A DNA stretch of 64,000 bases from UBA993 sp964436815 (lineage in GTDB: Bacteria; Bacillota; Dethiobacteria; DTU022). Of the stretch, positions 28,000 through 35,326 are shown piece after piece (position 1 is the first letter of the stretch; each line of letters opens with the position of its first letter). The notes under the pieces are model-generated. The model was given only the letters and a program-made list of their open reading frames with translations. It made no database searches and was not told the DNA's origin. The DNA is taken from NCBI GenBank assembly GCA_964436815.1, contig CAYTER010000001.1:46603-110602 (forward strand), given 5' to 3'. Made by a program: the position numbers and the translations under genes.

Positions 28000-28983
28000 T
28001 TGACCTTACTCCTCGTGCTGGTGGCGATAACTCCGCCTATTGCCTTTTTATCATATATATTGCGCCATGACCGGGCGGAGCCGGAGCCGACCCGGATGGT
28101 TTTAAAAATCATGGTGCTCGGAGCGGTATCAATCATCCCGGCGGCTTTAATCCAGATTGCCCTGCTCGATCTGCCCTTTTTTTTAAAAAGTGGTATCATT
28201 GGAGCCGCGCGGGAGTCTTTTCTGGTGGTTGCACCGAGCGAAGAACTGGTCAAACTCCTGGTAGTGCTCTTATTCGCCTGGAGAAATCACAATTTTAATG
28301 AAAAATTTGATGGCGTGATTTATACCGGAGCTGCGGCAATCGGTTTTGCCGCTGCTGAAAACATATTATATGTTTTAGATCTTGGCCTGACGGTCGGGAT
28401 TTTAAGAGCAGTGACCTCAATTCCCGGGCATACTTTTACCGGAGTACTGATGGGCTATTTTGTCGGAAGGGCAAAGTTTTCTGAAACCAGAGCGGAACGA
28501 AATGGCAACCTGATCAAGGGTTTCCTGGTCGCCTTCAGTTTACATGCCCTTTATAACACTTTCGTATTATCTGAGACCGCTGCGGCGCTGTTGATGGTGC
28601 CCCTGGTAATTTTCTATTTTGTGATCGGTACCCGAATTCTTAAACAGGGCAGCGCTGAATCAGCCCTTCATTGGGAATCGGGGGTCTATCGGCCCCTTCA
28701 GCAGGGTGAAGCCGGACAGGTGGTGCAAAGTGTTCCCCAGGGAGGTCATGCCGATGAACCTGAAGCCCGCTCCTGGATTTTCTTAAGAGCGGTGGTTGCC
28801 CGCATTATTTTTGGATTATGCGCTATTCTCTGGATCCTGCTCTTTCTGGCGATCGCCGAAGAGGGATTTAATGTTCAGGAAATACAGGAGATTTTGTCCG
28901 GCGGGTTGCTGATCACCGCAGTTCCATTGACCATTGCGGTCTTGCTTGAAAGATCATATCGCCGAAAGAGCTTAGCTCAATAG
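28000..28983 (+). CDS. PrsW family intramembrane metalloprotease-like protein
   Basis: 327 residues, about nine membrane helices. PrsW/CPBP-like motifs: SEELVKLL, FAAAENILY, PGHTFTGVLMGY and SLHALYNT hold the Glu and His residues expected for the site. In Bacillus PrsW cleaves the anti-sigma factor RsiW; no sigma/anti-sigma pair is visible here, so the substrate is unknown. A hydrophilic Gln/Glu-rich insert (about residues 225-255) precedes the last two helices. TTG start at 28000; the ribosome site is weak. Confidence 0.82.
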   Translation: MTLLLVLVAITPPIAFLSYILRHDRAEPEPTRMVLKIMVLGAVSIIPAALIQIALLDLPFFLKSGIIGAARESFLVVAPSEELVKLLVVLLFAWRNHNFNEKFDGVIYTGAAAIGFAAAENILYVLDLGLTVGILRAVTSIPGHTFTGVLMGYFVGRAKFSETRAERNGNLIKGFLVAFSLHALYNTFVLSETAAALLMVPLVIFYFVIGTRILKQGSAESALHWESGVYRPLQQGEAGQVVQSVPQGGHADEPEARSWIFLRAVVARIIFGLCAILWILLFLAIAEEGFNVQEIQEILSGGLLITAVPLTIAVLLERSYRRKSLAQ

Positions 28984-28996
28984 ATTACCGCTATGA

Positions 28997-29755
28997 TCAT
29001 GCTCTGTTTCCCACGAACATGGTCAGATGATACCGTCCGCCTTCCGGCATATAACGGTCATACAGCTGCTCAATTTTTGATTCTTCAATGTTGGAAAAGC
29101 CGGCAGTTGAAAGCAGTCTGCGCCACAATACCAGGCTGAAAAGACCTAGTTTATGAACTTCGCTTCTAATGGTCAGCTTCTCACCTTCCCGAATCAGGTA
29201 AATTATTGCCGCTTCGTAGCGATCCTGGCGTGGGTCCGGGATGGCATTATTCTCAAAAACAGTGATTTTGATCTTATCCTTTTCTGCACTGTAGACAAAG
29301 TTGTTTTCCCGTAACTCTTCCTTCGTGTTGGCGACGATGTGCAGCACTCCGCCCGGTTTTAAGTGTGAACAGGCGGTCATCAGGGCCAGTTGCAGATCGT
29401 TTTCGGTTTGCATGTAATCGATAGAATCGGGGATGGTCACAGCATCAAACTCCCGGTTCAGCCTGACAGTGCGCATATCTCCTTCGATATACTCAACTTC
29501 CGGGTTCTGTTTTCTGGCCATAGCCAGCATCTGCGGGCTGATATCGATACCGGTAACGGCGAAATGCTTTTTGAAAGTATAATCATTGCATCCGGCGCCG
29601 CAGGCCAGGTGGAGTAGGCTCTTGACCGGGAAAGAAGATTTATCTTTTACGGCCTGGCAAAATAGTTCGGTTTCTTTTTCAAAATCAGCCGGCGGAGCAA
29701 GAATGGCCTCGGTCCAGGCTAAATCGCTGTAGCTTAAGTAGCTTTTTGCATCCAT
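28997..29755 (-). CDS. Class I SAM-dependent methyltransferase
   Basis: 252 residues. Motif I LHLACGAGCND, then GIDISPQMLAMAR and a post-motif EGDMRTV. The substrate is not evident. It is the only minus-strand gene in this stretch, convergent with the PrsW-like gene (13-base gap) and divergent from rplU. ATG ends at 29753 on this strand behind GGGGGG. Confidence 0.85.
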   Translation of the reverse strand: MDAKSYLSYSDLAWTEAILAPPADFEKETELFCQAVKDKSSFPVKSLLHLACGAGCNDYTFKKHFAVTGIDISPQMLAMARKQNPEVEYIEGDMRTVRLNREFDAVTIPDSIDYMQTENDLQLALMTACSHLKPGGVLHIVANTKEELRENNFVYSAEKDKIKITVFENNAIPDPRQDRYEAAIIYLIREGEKLTIRSEVHKLGLFSLVLWRRLLSTAGFSNIEESKIEQLYDRYMPEGGRYHLTMFVGNRA

Positions 29756-29825
29756 AATTGACCCCCCTGTCTATTTTATCACAGGTTTATGCTGGCCAGT
29801 CATTGGCGGATCGGTCTTAATTTGT

Positions 29826-29855
29826 TTGACAAGGGGCTTGAGGGCGTGATAAAAT
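29826..29855 (+). promoter_or_regulatory. Sigma-A promoter of the rplU operon
   Basis: TTGACA, 18 bases, TAAAAT with an extended -10 TG (TGATAAAAT). The start would fall near 29862, 85 bases before rplU. The minus strand at 29776-29784 carries the same TGATAAAAT string and may be the extended -10 element of the methyltransferase gene, though no good -35 accompanies it. Confidence 0.85.
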
Positions 29856-29861
29856 GGCGGA

Positions 29862-29946
29862 TAGACTGACAACCGCACGGAGAAGGTCTAAAGTCCTGTT
29901 ATTATTGGGCTACCAGCTTCGGCGAGTCCTTATCGGGGGTATATTT
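29862..29946 (+). promoter_or_regulatory. Probable L21 leader (ribosomal-protein autoregulatory RNA)
   Basis: The untranslated leader contains CCGCACGGAG, GGTCTAAAGTCC, TTATTGGGCTACCAGC and a CTTCGG tetraloop in the order recalled for Bacillota L21 leaders, where L21 represses its own operon. The frame is open through the leader, but the conserved L21 N-terminus begins at 29947. A covariance-model search would settle it. Confidence 0.5.
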
Positions 29947-30258
29947 ATGTACGCTATTATTGAAACAGGCGGTAAACAGTATCGCGCAGAACAAGGCCAG
30001 GTAATCCGCGTGGAGAAGCTTCCGGCCGAAAAAGGCGAAGCAGTGAAGTTTGAACAGGTTTTAATGCTCAGCGATAACGATGAAGTAAAAATTGGCAACC
30101 CTTATCTGGAAGGATGCAGTGTTGAAGGAAAAGTGGTCAGCCAGGGACGGGGACGTAAAATTATTGTTTTCAAGTTCAAGAGAAAGAAGAACTACCGTCG
30201 CAAGCAGGGCCATCGTCAACCGCATACCGATGTATTGATTAATGCGATCAATGCCTAG
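29947..30258 (+). CDS. rplU: 50S ribosomal protein L21
   Basis: 103 residues. [18 protein letters not shown] is the family N-terminus and [16 protein letters not shown] the rRNA-binding end. ATG 29947 follows TCGGGGG. Only 59 bases separate it from rpmA, leaving no room for the prp protease gene that usually lies here in Bacillota. Confidence 0.98.
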   Translation: MYAIIETGGKQYRAEQGQVIRVEKLPAEKGEAVKFEQVLMLSDNDEVKIGNPYLEGCSVEGKVVSQGRGRKIIVFKFKRKKNYRRKQGHRQPHTDVLINAINA

Positions 30259-30317
30259 GTGATAATAATTGATCGACTATGAAATTTAGGATCCGGAAGG
30301 AAAGAGAGGTGTTTTGA

Positions 30318-30590
30318 TTGGCTCATAAAAAAGGAGTAGGCAGTTCTCGGAACGGCCGTGACAGCAAAGCAAAGCGTCTTGGCGTTAAACGTTATGGCGG
30401 GCAGATAGTTAAAGCCGGAAGCATATTAGTCAAGCAGCGCGGAACCCGTTTCCATCCCGGTCTGAATGTCGGCAGGGGTGGCGATGATACCCTTTTTGCC
30501 ACGATTGATGGTCGGGTTGTTTTTGAGGTTAATGGACGGGCAAAGAAGCAGGTCAGTGTTTATCCTGAAGAAACGGCAGCGGTAAATTAA
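30318..30590 (+). CDS. rpmA: 50S ribosomal protein L27, without the cleavable N-terminal extension
   Basis: 90 residues. It begins [16 protein letters not shown], the Gram-negative-like form. Most Bacillota L27 proteins start with about nine extra residues ending in FF-A that Prp removes; that extension is missing and TTG 30318 follows AGAGGTG with nothing in frame to supply it. Confidence 0.97.
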   Translation: MAHKKGVGSSRNGRDSKAKRLGVKRYGGQIVKAGSILVKQRGTRFHPGLNVGRGGDDTLFATIDGRVVFEVNGRAKKQVSVYPEETAAVN

Positions 30591-30605
30591 TAAACTGGTC
30601 TCTCG

Positions 30606-30637
30606 GGTCCGGGCTTAGCCCGGACCTTTATTTTTAT
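30606..30637 (+). terminator. Intrinsic terminator after rpmA
   Basis: GGTCCGGGC (30606-30614), loop TTA, GCCCGGACC (30618-30626): nine perfect pairs followed by TTTATTTTTAT. It lies 36 bases before obg, so read-through or a separate promoter must serve obg; the region shows no good promoter. Confidence 0.9.
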
Positions 30638-30672
30638 ATCAATCTTTAGTTATGCAGGTGATCCGCGGTTCA

Positions 30673-31953
30673 ATGTTTGTTGATGAATTAGAGTTAGAAG
30701 TACGTGGCGGGCGTGGCGGTGACGGGATGGTTTCTTTCCGCCGTGAGAAGTATGTGCCCAAGGGAGGACCTGACGGCGGCGATGGTGGCCATGGCGGCAA
30801 TGTATACCTGTTGGCCGATCCCTCAAAACACAGTTTCCTTGATTTGCGTTACAAACGCCGGCTGAAAGCAGGCGATGGCGGCAAAGGCGCTACAAAAAAT
30901 CGTCACGGAGCTACCGGTGAGGATTTATATGTTCCGGTACCCCTGGGAACGATAATTTACGATCAAAGTCAACGGGTCATTGCTGATCTGATCCGCCCCG
31001 GCCAGAAAGCACTGGTTGCCGCAGGCGGTAAGGGTGGTAAAGGCAATGCCCGTTTTGCTTCTGCAAGAAGACGTGTTCCCCGGGTAGCGGAAAAGGGGCT
31101 GCCCGGTGTTGAAAGAGTGATTAACTTAGAATTGAAGTTAATGGCCCAGGTTGGCCTGGTCGGTTTTCCCAATGCCGGTAAATCTACCTTGTTAGGAAGA
31201 ATCAGCGAGGCAAAACCCAAAACAGCCGCTTACCCTTTTACTACACTGACCCCTAATCTTGGAGTGGTCAGGGTAGGTGATCAGGGCAGCTTTATCATGG
31301 CTGATATGCCAGGTTTAATTGAGGGTGCCCACCTGGGCGCCGGGCTTGGACACCGGTTTTTAAGGCATGTCGAAAGAAATTTATTGCTTCTTTTTTTAAT
31401 CGATGTTTCTCCTGAAGCCCACCCCGCACCTTCTGAAGCCTACCGCATGCTTGTTGAGGAGCTCTCCGCCCACAATCCCAAACTTGCGGAATATCCGCGG
31501 GTAATCGCCGGCAACAAGATTGATTTAGCCTATGCAGAGGAACAACTTGATCTATTGCGGGATAGCATTACGGACAATAACGATGAAACAACTCCCCTTT
31601 TTGGCATATCGGCGGCAACCGGCGCCGGTACAGCTGAACTGATCAGCTATTTGTTGCAAAGGATTAGCGAACTAAATGAAGGAAAAACGGTTCCTGATGA
31701 GGAAGAGATAATCAGGCCGGTTGAAGAAGTCGAAGAACCGCTGACCGTTAATAAAGTCGATGATATCTTTCTGGTAAGCGGTAGCGCGGTGGAAAGGGCG
31801 GCAGCCAGAACCGATTTTGACAATGAAGATGCGCTGCTCCGCTTTCAGAACTATTGCCGACGCAGTGGCCTCGATCGAAAATTAAGAAAAGCCGGCATTA
31901 AGGAAGGCGACACTGTAAGAATTGGCAGTGAAGAGTTTACCTACTATGATTGA
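30673..31953 (+). CDS. obgE: GTPase Obg (ribosome assembly)
   Basis: 426 residues. Gly-rich Obg domain (to about 158), G domain with GFPNAGKSTLLG (G1), DMPGLIEGA (G3) and NKID (G4), and a C-terminal OCT domain ending IGSEEFTYYD. The start is ATG 30673 after AGGTGA, giving the normal MFVDE N-terminus; the upstream ATG 30652 has no ribosome site. Confidence 0.97.
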   Translation: MFVDELELEVRGGRGGDGMVSFRREKYVPKGGPDGGDGGHGGNVYLLADPSKHSFLDLRYKRRLKAGDGGKGATKNRHGATGEDLYVPVPLGTIIYDQSQRVIADLIRPGQKALVAAGGKGGKGNARFASARRRVPRVAEKGLPGVERVINLELKLMAQVGLVGFPNAGKSTLLGRISEAKPKTAAYPFTTLTPNLGVVRVGDQGSFIMADMPGLIEGAHLGAGLGHRFLRHVERNLLLLFLIDVSPEAHPAPSEAYRMLVEELSAHNPKLAEYPRVIAGNKIDLAYAEEQLDLLRDSITDNNDETTPLFGISAATGAGTAELISYLLQRISELNEGKTVPDEEEIIRPVEEVEEPLTVNKVDDIFLVSGSAVERAAARTDFDNEDALLRFQNYCRRSGLDRKLRKAGIKEGDTVRIGSEEFTYYD

Positions 31954-31977
31954 CAGGCAGAAGGAGTAAAGAATCCC

Positions 31978-32625
31978 TTGGTTTCTAACTTACCCGGTCA
32001 CAGAAACGGAAGCCCCAATATTGGCATAATGGGTGGCACCTTCGACCCGATTCACGTAGGGCATTTGGTTACCGCCGAAGAGGCAAGACAGCAATTTGAT
32101 CTTAACTATGTAATATTCGTGCCTGCCGGTATACCGCCGCATAAGGAAACTGAAACAATTTCGCTTCCGGAACACCGTTACCTGATGACCACCCTCGCCG
32201 TTATGTCTAATCCTGCTTTTATAGTTTCGCGATTTGAAATTGACCAAAAAACCCCCACCTATACAATTGATACGGTGAAGCATTTCCAGAACAGCCAGAA
32301 TCCCGCCCCTAATATTTATTTTATTACTGGCGCTGATGCCATTCTGGAGATTTTTACCTGGAAAGACTATGAAGAGCTGCTGAGGCTTTGCACCTTTATC
32401 GCCGTTACCAGGCCAGGCTATTCGCTCGATCATTTTCATGAAACCCTTGAGAAGAATGCTCCTCTGCTGCGGCAAAAGGTGCATCTGATCGAAATCCCGG
32501 CTCTGGCGGTTTCATCAACTTTTATCCGTGAAAGAGTTGCTCTGGGCAAAACGATTAAATACCTTACTCCCGAGCCTGTTGAGCAGTATATTAAAAAACT
32601 TGAACTCTACAAAGTTCAATGTTGA
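31978..32625 (+). CDS. nadD: Nicotinate-nucleotide adenylyltransferase
   Basis: 215 residues. NAD biosynthesis: nicotinate mononucleotide plus ATP to deamido-NAD. IMGGTFDPIHVGHL holds the HxGH site as HVGH; VSSTFIR is the second nucleotide motif. TTG 31978 follows AAGGAG by 11 bases. Confidence 0.95.
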   Translation: MVSNLPGHRNGSPNIGIMGGTFDPIHVGHLVTAEEARQQFDLNYVIFVPAGIPPHKETETISLPEHRYLMTTLAVMSNPAFIVSRFEIDQKTPTYTIDTVKHFQNSQNPAPNIYFITGADAILEIFTWKDYEELLRLCTFIAVTRPGYSLDHFHETLEKNAPLLRQKVHLIEIPALAVSSTFIRERVALGKTIKYLTPEPVEQYIKKLELYKVQC

Positions 32626-32680
32626 AGCATGGCTTTTTGCCCTTTAAAACAGGGCTAAAATATCCGGAGGTGTTAAGGAA

Positions 32681-32932
32681 ATGGCAAAAACATTATACGT
32701 GGGCAATATTCCGTGGAGTACCAAGGAAGATGATCTGCAGCAATTTTTTGGTCAGTATGGGGAAGTTCTGGAATGCCGCATCATCACCGAGCGCTCAACC
32801 GGTCGTTCACGCGGATACGGATTTGTGGAAGTTAGTGAAGACAATGCCGATGAAATTATTGAGAAGGCAAACGGCGTTGAACTGGAAGGCCGTAAGCTGG
32901 TTGTAAACGAAGCCAAACCCCGTGAGCAGTAG
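32681..32932 (+). CDS. Small RRM-domain RNA-binding protein
   Basis: 83 residues, one RNA-recognition motif: RNP2 LYVGNIP and RNP1 RGYGFVEV, plus a short basic end. Such single-RRM proteins are common in cyanobacteria and scattered in anaerobes, some cold-induced. ATG 32681 is preceded by GGAGGTG. The gene is inserted between nadD and yqeK, which are usually adjacent. Confidence 0.93.
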   Translation: MAKTLYVGNIPWSTKEDDLQQFFGQYGEVLECRIITERSTGRSRGYGFVEVSEDNADEIIEKANGVELEGRKLVVNEAKPREQ

Positions 32933-33004
32933 AATATAAGATATCTATCAATTTGAACTCATACGTTTATTATTGCTCAGATTCTTTTAAAGCGAGGCTG
33001 GTGG

Positions 33005-33583
33005 ATGAACGCTGACCATTATCGGGATGTAATACAGAAAGTTTATAGCCCGCAGCTCTTTAAACACAGCCTGAGAACGGCGGATACAGCAGTTATGCTG
33101 GCTGAGCGTTTTGGAGCAAACCGCGATAAGGCTTGCCTGGCCGGTTTAATCCATGATTATGGAAAAAGGTTTAACAGGCAGGAGCTGCTTGTAAAGGCTG
33201 AAGAATATAACTTTAAACCGGATCGCATCACCAGGGGAGAAGCACGCTTGCTTCATGCTCCGGTGGGGGCAGTGATGATTGCCGCTGAATTAAAGATTAG
33301 CGATCAGGAAGTCCTCAACGCAGTTACCTACCACACAACAGGGCACAATCGATTGTCAAAGCTTGGAAAAGTGCTTTACCTGGCTGACTTTATTGAAGAA
33401 GGACGCAGCTTTGAGGGAGTGGAAGAAGTCCGCAAACTGGCTGAACATGACCTTAACCAGGCCTTGCTTATGGCGGTAGATATAACTATCCTTTCCGTAG
33501 TGGCCAGGGGAATGGCCTTACATCCCCGATCGGTAGGTTTTCGCAACAGCCTGCTCAAATATAAAAAAATTAATTTAGGTTAG
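33005..33583 (+). CDS. yqeK: HD-domain diadenosine tetraphosphate hydrolase, YqeK
   Basis: 192 residues. HD-domain residues: HSLRTADTA, GLIHDYGK and HAPVGAVM, then YHTTGH. YqeK enzymes split Ap4A symmetrically. ATG 33005 follows AGGCTGGTGG. Sits in the conserved nadD-yqeK-rsfS cluster. Confidence 0.92.
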   Translation: MNADHYRDVIQKVYSPQLFKHSLRTADTAVMLAERFGANRDKACLAGLIHDYGKRFNRQELLVKAEEYNFKPDRITRGEARLLHAPVGAVMIAAELKISDQEVLNAVTYHTTGHNRLSKLGKVLYLADFIEEGRSFEGVEEVRKLAEHDLNQALLMAVDITILSVVARGMALHPRSVGFRNSLLKYKKINLG

Positions 33584-33614
33584 GTATTATTTTATTTCCG
33601 GGAGGTGTTTTTAT

Positions 33615-34007
33615 TTGGCACAGGAACCGGCCGCCGGTTCAAAAGAATTGGCCCTCTATGCCGCGCAACTGGCTTCAGAAAAAAAGGGACATGATTTAAA
33701 ATTAATGGAAGTGGGCAAAGTTTCAATCGTAGCCGATTATTTCTTAATCTGCAGCGGTAACACGGCCATCCAGGTTAACGCCATCTGCGACCACCTGCTT
33801 GAAAGCCTGAAAAAGAAAAATTGTTATGCCCTGCGAGTCGAAGGCCTGAAAGAAGCGTGGTGGGTGGTTCTTGATTACGGATTCCTGGTGATACACGTTT
33901 TTCAGCCCGAGGCTCGGGCTTTCTATGATCTTGAGCGGCTCTGGTGTGAAGCGCCGCAGCTCTATTTTAATAATGGCTGTGTGGAACTGCCTCTTTCGAC
34001 CGACTAA
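33615..34007 (+). CDS. rsfS: Ribosomal silencing factor RsfS
   Basis: 130 residues. Binds L14 and blocks subunit joining. VADYFLICSGNTAIQVNAI and EGLKEAWWVVLDYGFLVIHVF are family signatures. TTG 33615 follows GGGAGGTG by 7 bases. Confidence 0.95.
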   Translation: MAQEPAAGSKELALYAAQLASEKKGHDLKLMEVGKVSIVADYFLICSGNTAIQVNAICDHLLESLKKKNCYALRVEGLKEAWWVVLDYGFLVIHVFQPEARAFYDLERLWCEAPQLYFNNGCVELPLSTD

Positions 34008-34031
34008 AGTTTAGCAATAAAGGTGCAGATA

Positions 34032-34904
34032 ATGTCTAAGGCTGAAAAAATTAAAAAAGTGCTGTTGGAGATAGCTGATACCGGAAAAGATCCATCCGGT
34101 AAGGAATACCGGCTATTAACGATAACGAAAACCAGGGAACTGGCAGAACAGTTTGATTTAAGCCGGCGTGAGGTTGAATTGGCAGCCCTGAAAGCAGGGG
34201 TGATTCCCGATCGCTATCAGCGCAGCGTTGGCACAATCGGTTTAGAAGGCCAGATCAGGCTTCTGGCTGCCAAAGTTGGGGTAGTCGGGGCAGGTGGATT
34301 GGGCGGTTTTGTGGTTGAGCTTTTAGCCCGTATGGGGATCGGTAAACTGGTGGTTATCGATGGAGATAGTTTTGCCGACAGCAACCTGAACAGGCAGCTC
34401 TTGTCTGATGAAATGTCAATCGGCCATTCAAAAGCCGACGCTGCCCAAAAAAGAGTTAGCCTTGTCAATGGTTCAACCGCAATTGAAGTGCATAACCTGA
34501 TTGGTGATATTAAGAATTTGCCTGTTCTGTTAAACGGGTGTGACCTGGTGATCGATTGCCTTGATAATTTGCCTTCCCGTTTTGACTTGGAAAAGGTCTG
34601 CGGACAGCTTGATATCGTTATGATCCACGGGGCGATCGCCGGTTTTCTCGGCCAGCTGGCAGTGATCAGACCAGGAAAGCCCTTGCTGGAAGCAATATAC
34701 GGGCCGCTGATCGAAGGCGGCGCCACCAGGGGTATTGAGGTGCAGCTGGGGAATCCGGCTGCTACACCCTGCATGCTTGCTTCCTGGGAAACATCCGAGG
34801 CGGTGAAAATAATTGCCGGGCTCGAAGGAGTGCTTGCTGAAAACAAACTGCTGATTATCGATATGCAGTCTGCCGAGTCCTACCAGGTTGAAGTAAAGGC
34901 TTGA
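34032..34904 (+). CDS. ThiF/MoeB/HesA-family adenylating enzyme
   Basis: 290 residues. About 60 N-terminal residues of unknown fold precede the E1-like core: GAGGLGGFV (ATP binding), VVIDGDSFADSNLNRQ with the Arg finger, and DCLDNLPSR. The CxxC zinc pairs of MoeB/ThiF are missing. PATPCMLASWETSEAVKI contains a candidate catalytic Cys. No ThiS or MoaD-like carrier gene is near, so the partner is unknown. ATG 34032 follows AAAGGTG; GTG 34023 is too close to it. Confidence 0.85.
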   Translation: MSKAEKIKKVLLEIADTGKDPSGKEYRLLTITKTRELAEQFDLSRREVELAALKAGVIPDRYQRSVGTIGLEGQIRLLAAKVGVVGAGGLGGFVVELLARMGIGKLVVIDGDSFADSNLNRQLLSDEMSIGHSKADAAQKRVSLVNGSTAIEVHNLIGDIKNLPVLLNGCDLVIDCLDNLPSRFDLEKVCGQLDIVMIHGAIAGFLGQLAVIRPGKPLLEAIYGPLIEGGATRGIEVQLGNPAATPCMLASWETSEAVKIIAGLEGVLAENKLLIIDMQSAESYQVEVKA

Positions 34905-34926
34905 TCAGCACCAGCAATCGATGCTA

Positions 34927-34955
34927 TTGACAAGGCTCTGGAGCCTGCATATAAT
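34927..34955 (+). promoter_or_regulatory. Consensus sigma-A promoter of the T-box/tRNA-Ala/leuS transcript
   Basis: TTGACA, exactly 17 bases, TATAAT: a perfect match. It predicts a start near 34962, ahead of T-box Stem I. No other promoter is seen before tRNA-Ala or leuS. Confidence 0.92.
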
Positions 34956-35148
34956 GTTAGGTGTACTCGAGGTGCCATAAAGCTTTTGATGATGGGAAGC
35001 AGTAGGCAGTGATGCTTTTTTAGAGAGCCGGGATTTGCTGAAAACCGGCAGGCGGGGCTGCTGAACTCGTTCCGGAGAAGCGGCGGTGAAACAAGTTAGC
35101 CGCTGCCGTATAACCGGCGTTAACGGTTGAAAGAGGGCAACTATTCGG

Positions 35149-35223
35149 GGGGCTGTAGCGCAGTGGGAGCGCGCTTCCTTGGCATGGAAGAGGTCGCGGG
35201 TTCGACTCCCGCCAGCTCCACCA
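35149..35223 (+). tRNA. tRNA-Ala (anticodon GGC), with encoded CCA
   Basis: 75 bases. Acceptor GGGGCTG pairs with CAGCTCC with the G3-U70 wobble that marks alanine tRNA. D stem GCGC/GCGC with a short 7-base loop, anticodon stem CTTCC/GGAAG with loop TTGGCAT (anticodon GGC), variable AGGTC, T arm GCGGG/CCCGC with TTCGACT, then A and CCA. All stems pair perfectly apart from G3-U70, so the tRNA looks functional. It lies wholly inside the leuS T-box leader, on the same strand. Confidence 0.95.
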
Positions 35224-35258
35224 CAAGTTTGACCAATAAGGGTGGTACCGCGGGTATA

Positions 35259-35293
35259 AATCCGTCCCTTGACCGGGCGGATTTTTTATTTTC
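35259..35293 (+). terminator. T-box regulated terminator before leuS
   Basis: AATCCGTCC (35259-35267) pairs with GGGCGGATT (35275-35283), nine pairs with one T-G wobble and a 7-base loop, followed by a T-rich tract. It is downstream of tRNA-Ala, so the tRNA would be transcribed whether or not termination occurs. Confidence 0.9.
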
Positions 35294-35326
35294 CTTGTGC
35301 AGCTTCAGGATGGAGGTTTGATAACG

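Larger units (their letters stand above)
34962..35293 (+). promoter_or_regulatory. Leucine T-box leader of leuS, interrupted by a tRNA-Ala gene
   Basis: Stem I elements: AGAGAG at 35022-35027, then a specifier loop reading GAA-CTC (35063-35068), so the specifier codon is CTC (Leu), matching leuS. The T-box bulge AAGGGTGGTACCGCG is at 35238-35252 and a terminator follows. Between them GGGCAACT (35136-35143) can pair imperfectly with AGTTTGACC (35226-35234), a linker hairpin whose loop is the complete tRNA-Ala. Uncharged tRNA-Leu should favour the antiterminator. Confidence 0.88.

Noticed and set aside
32639..32655. GCCCT/AGGGC hairpin before the RRM gene as a terminator
   Set aside because: Five-pair stem followed by TAAAATA rather than a T tract.
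34217..34846. 209-codon minus-strand open frame opposite the ThiF-like gene
   Set aside because: Low-complexity Ser/Pro-rich translation typical of an antisense shadow.
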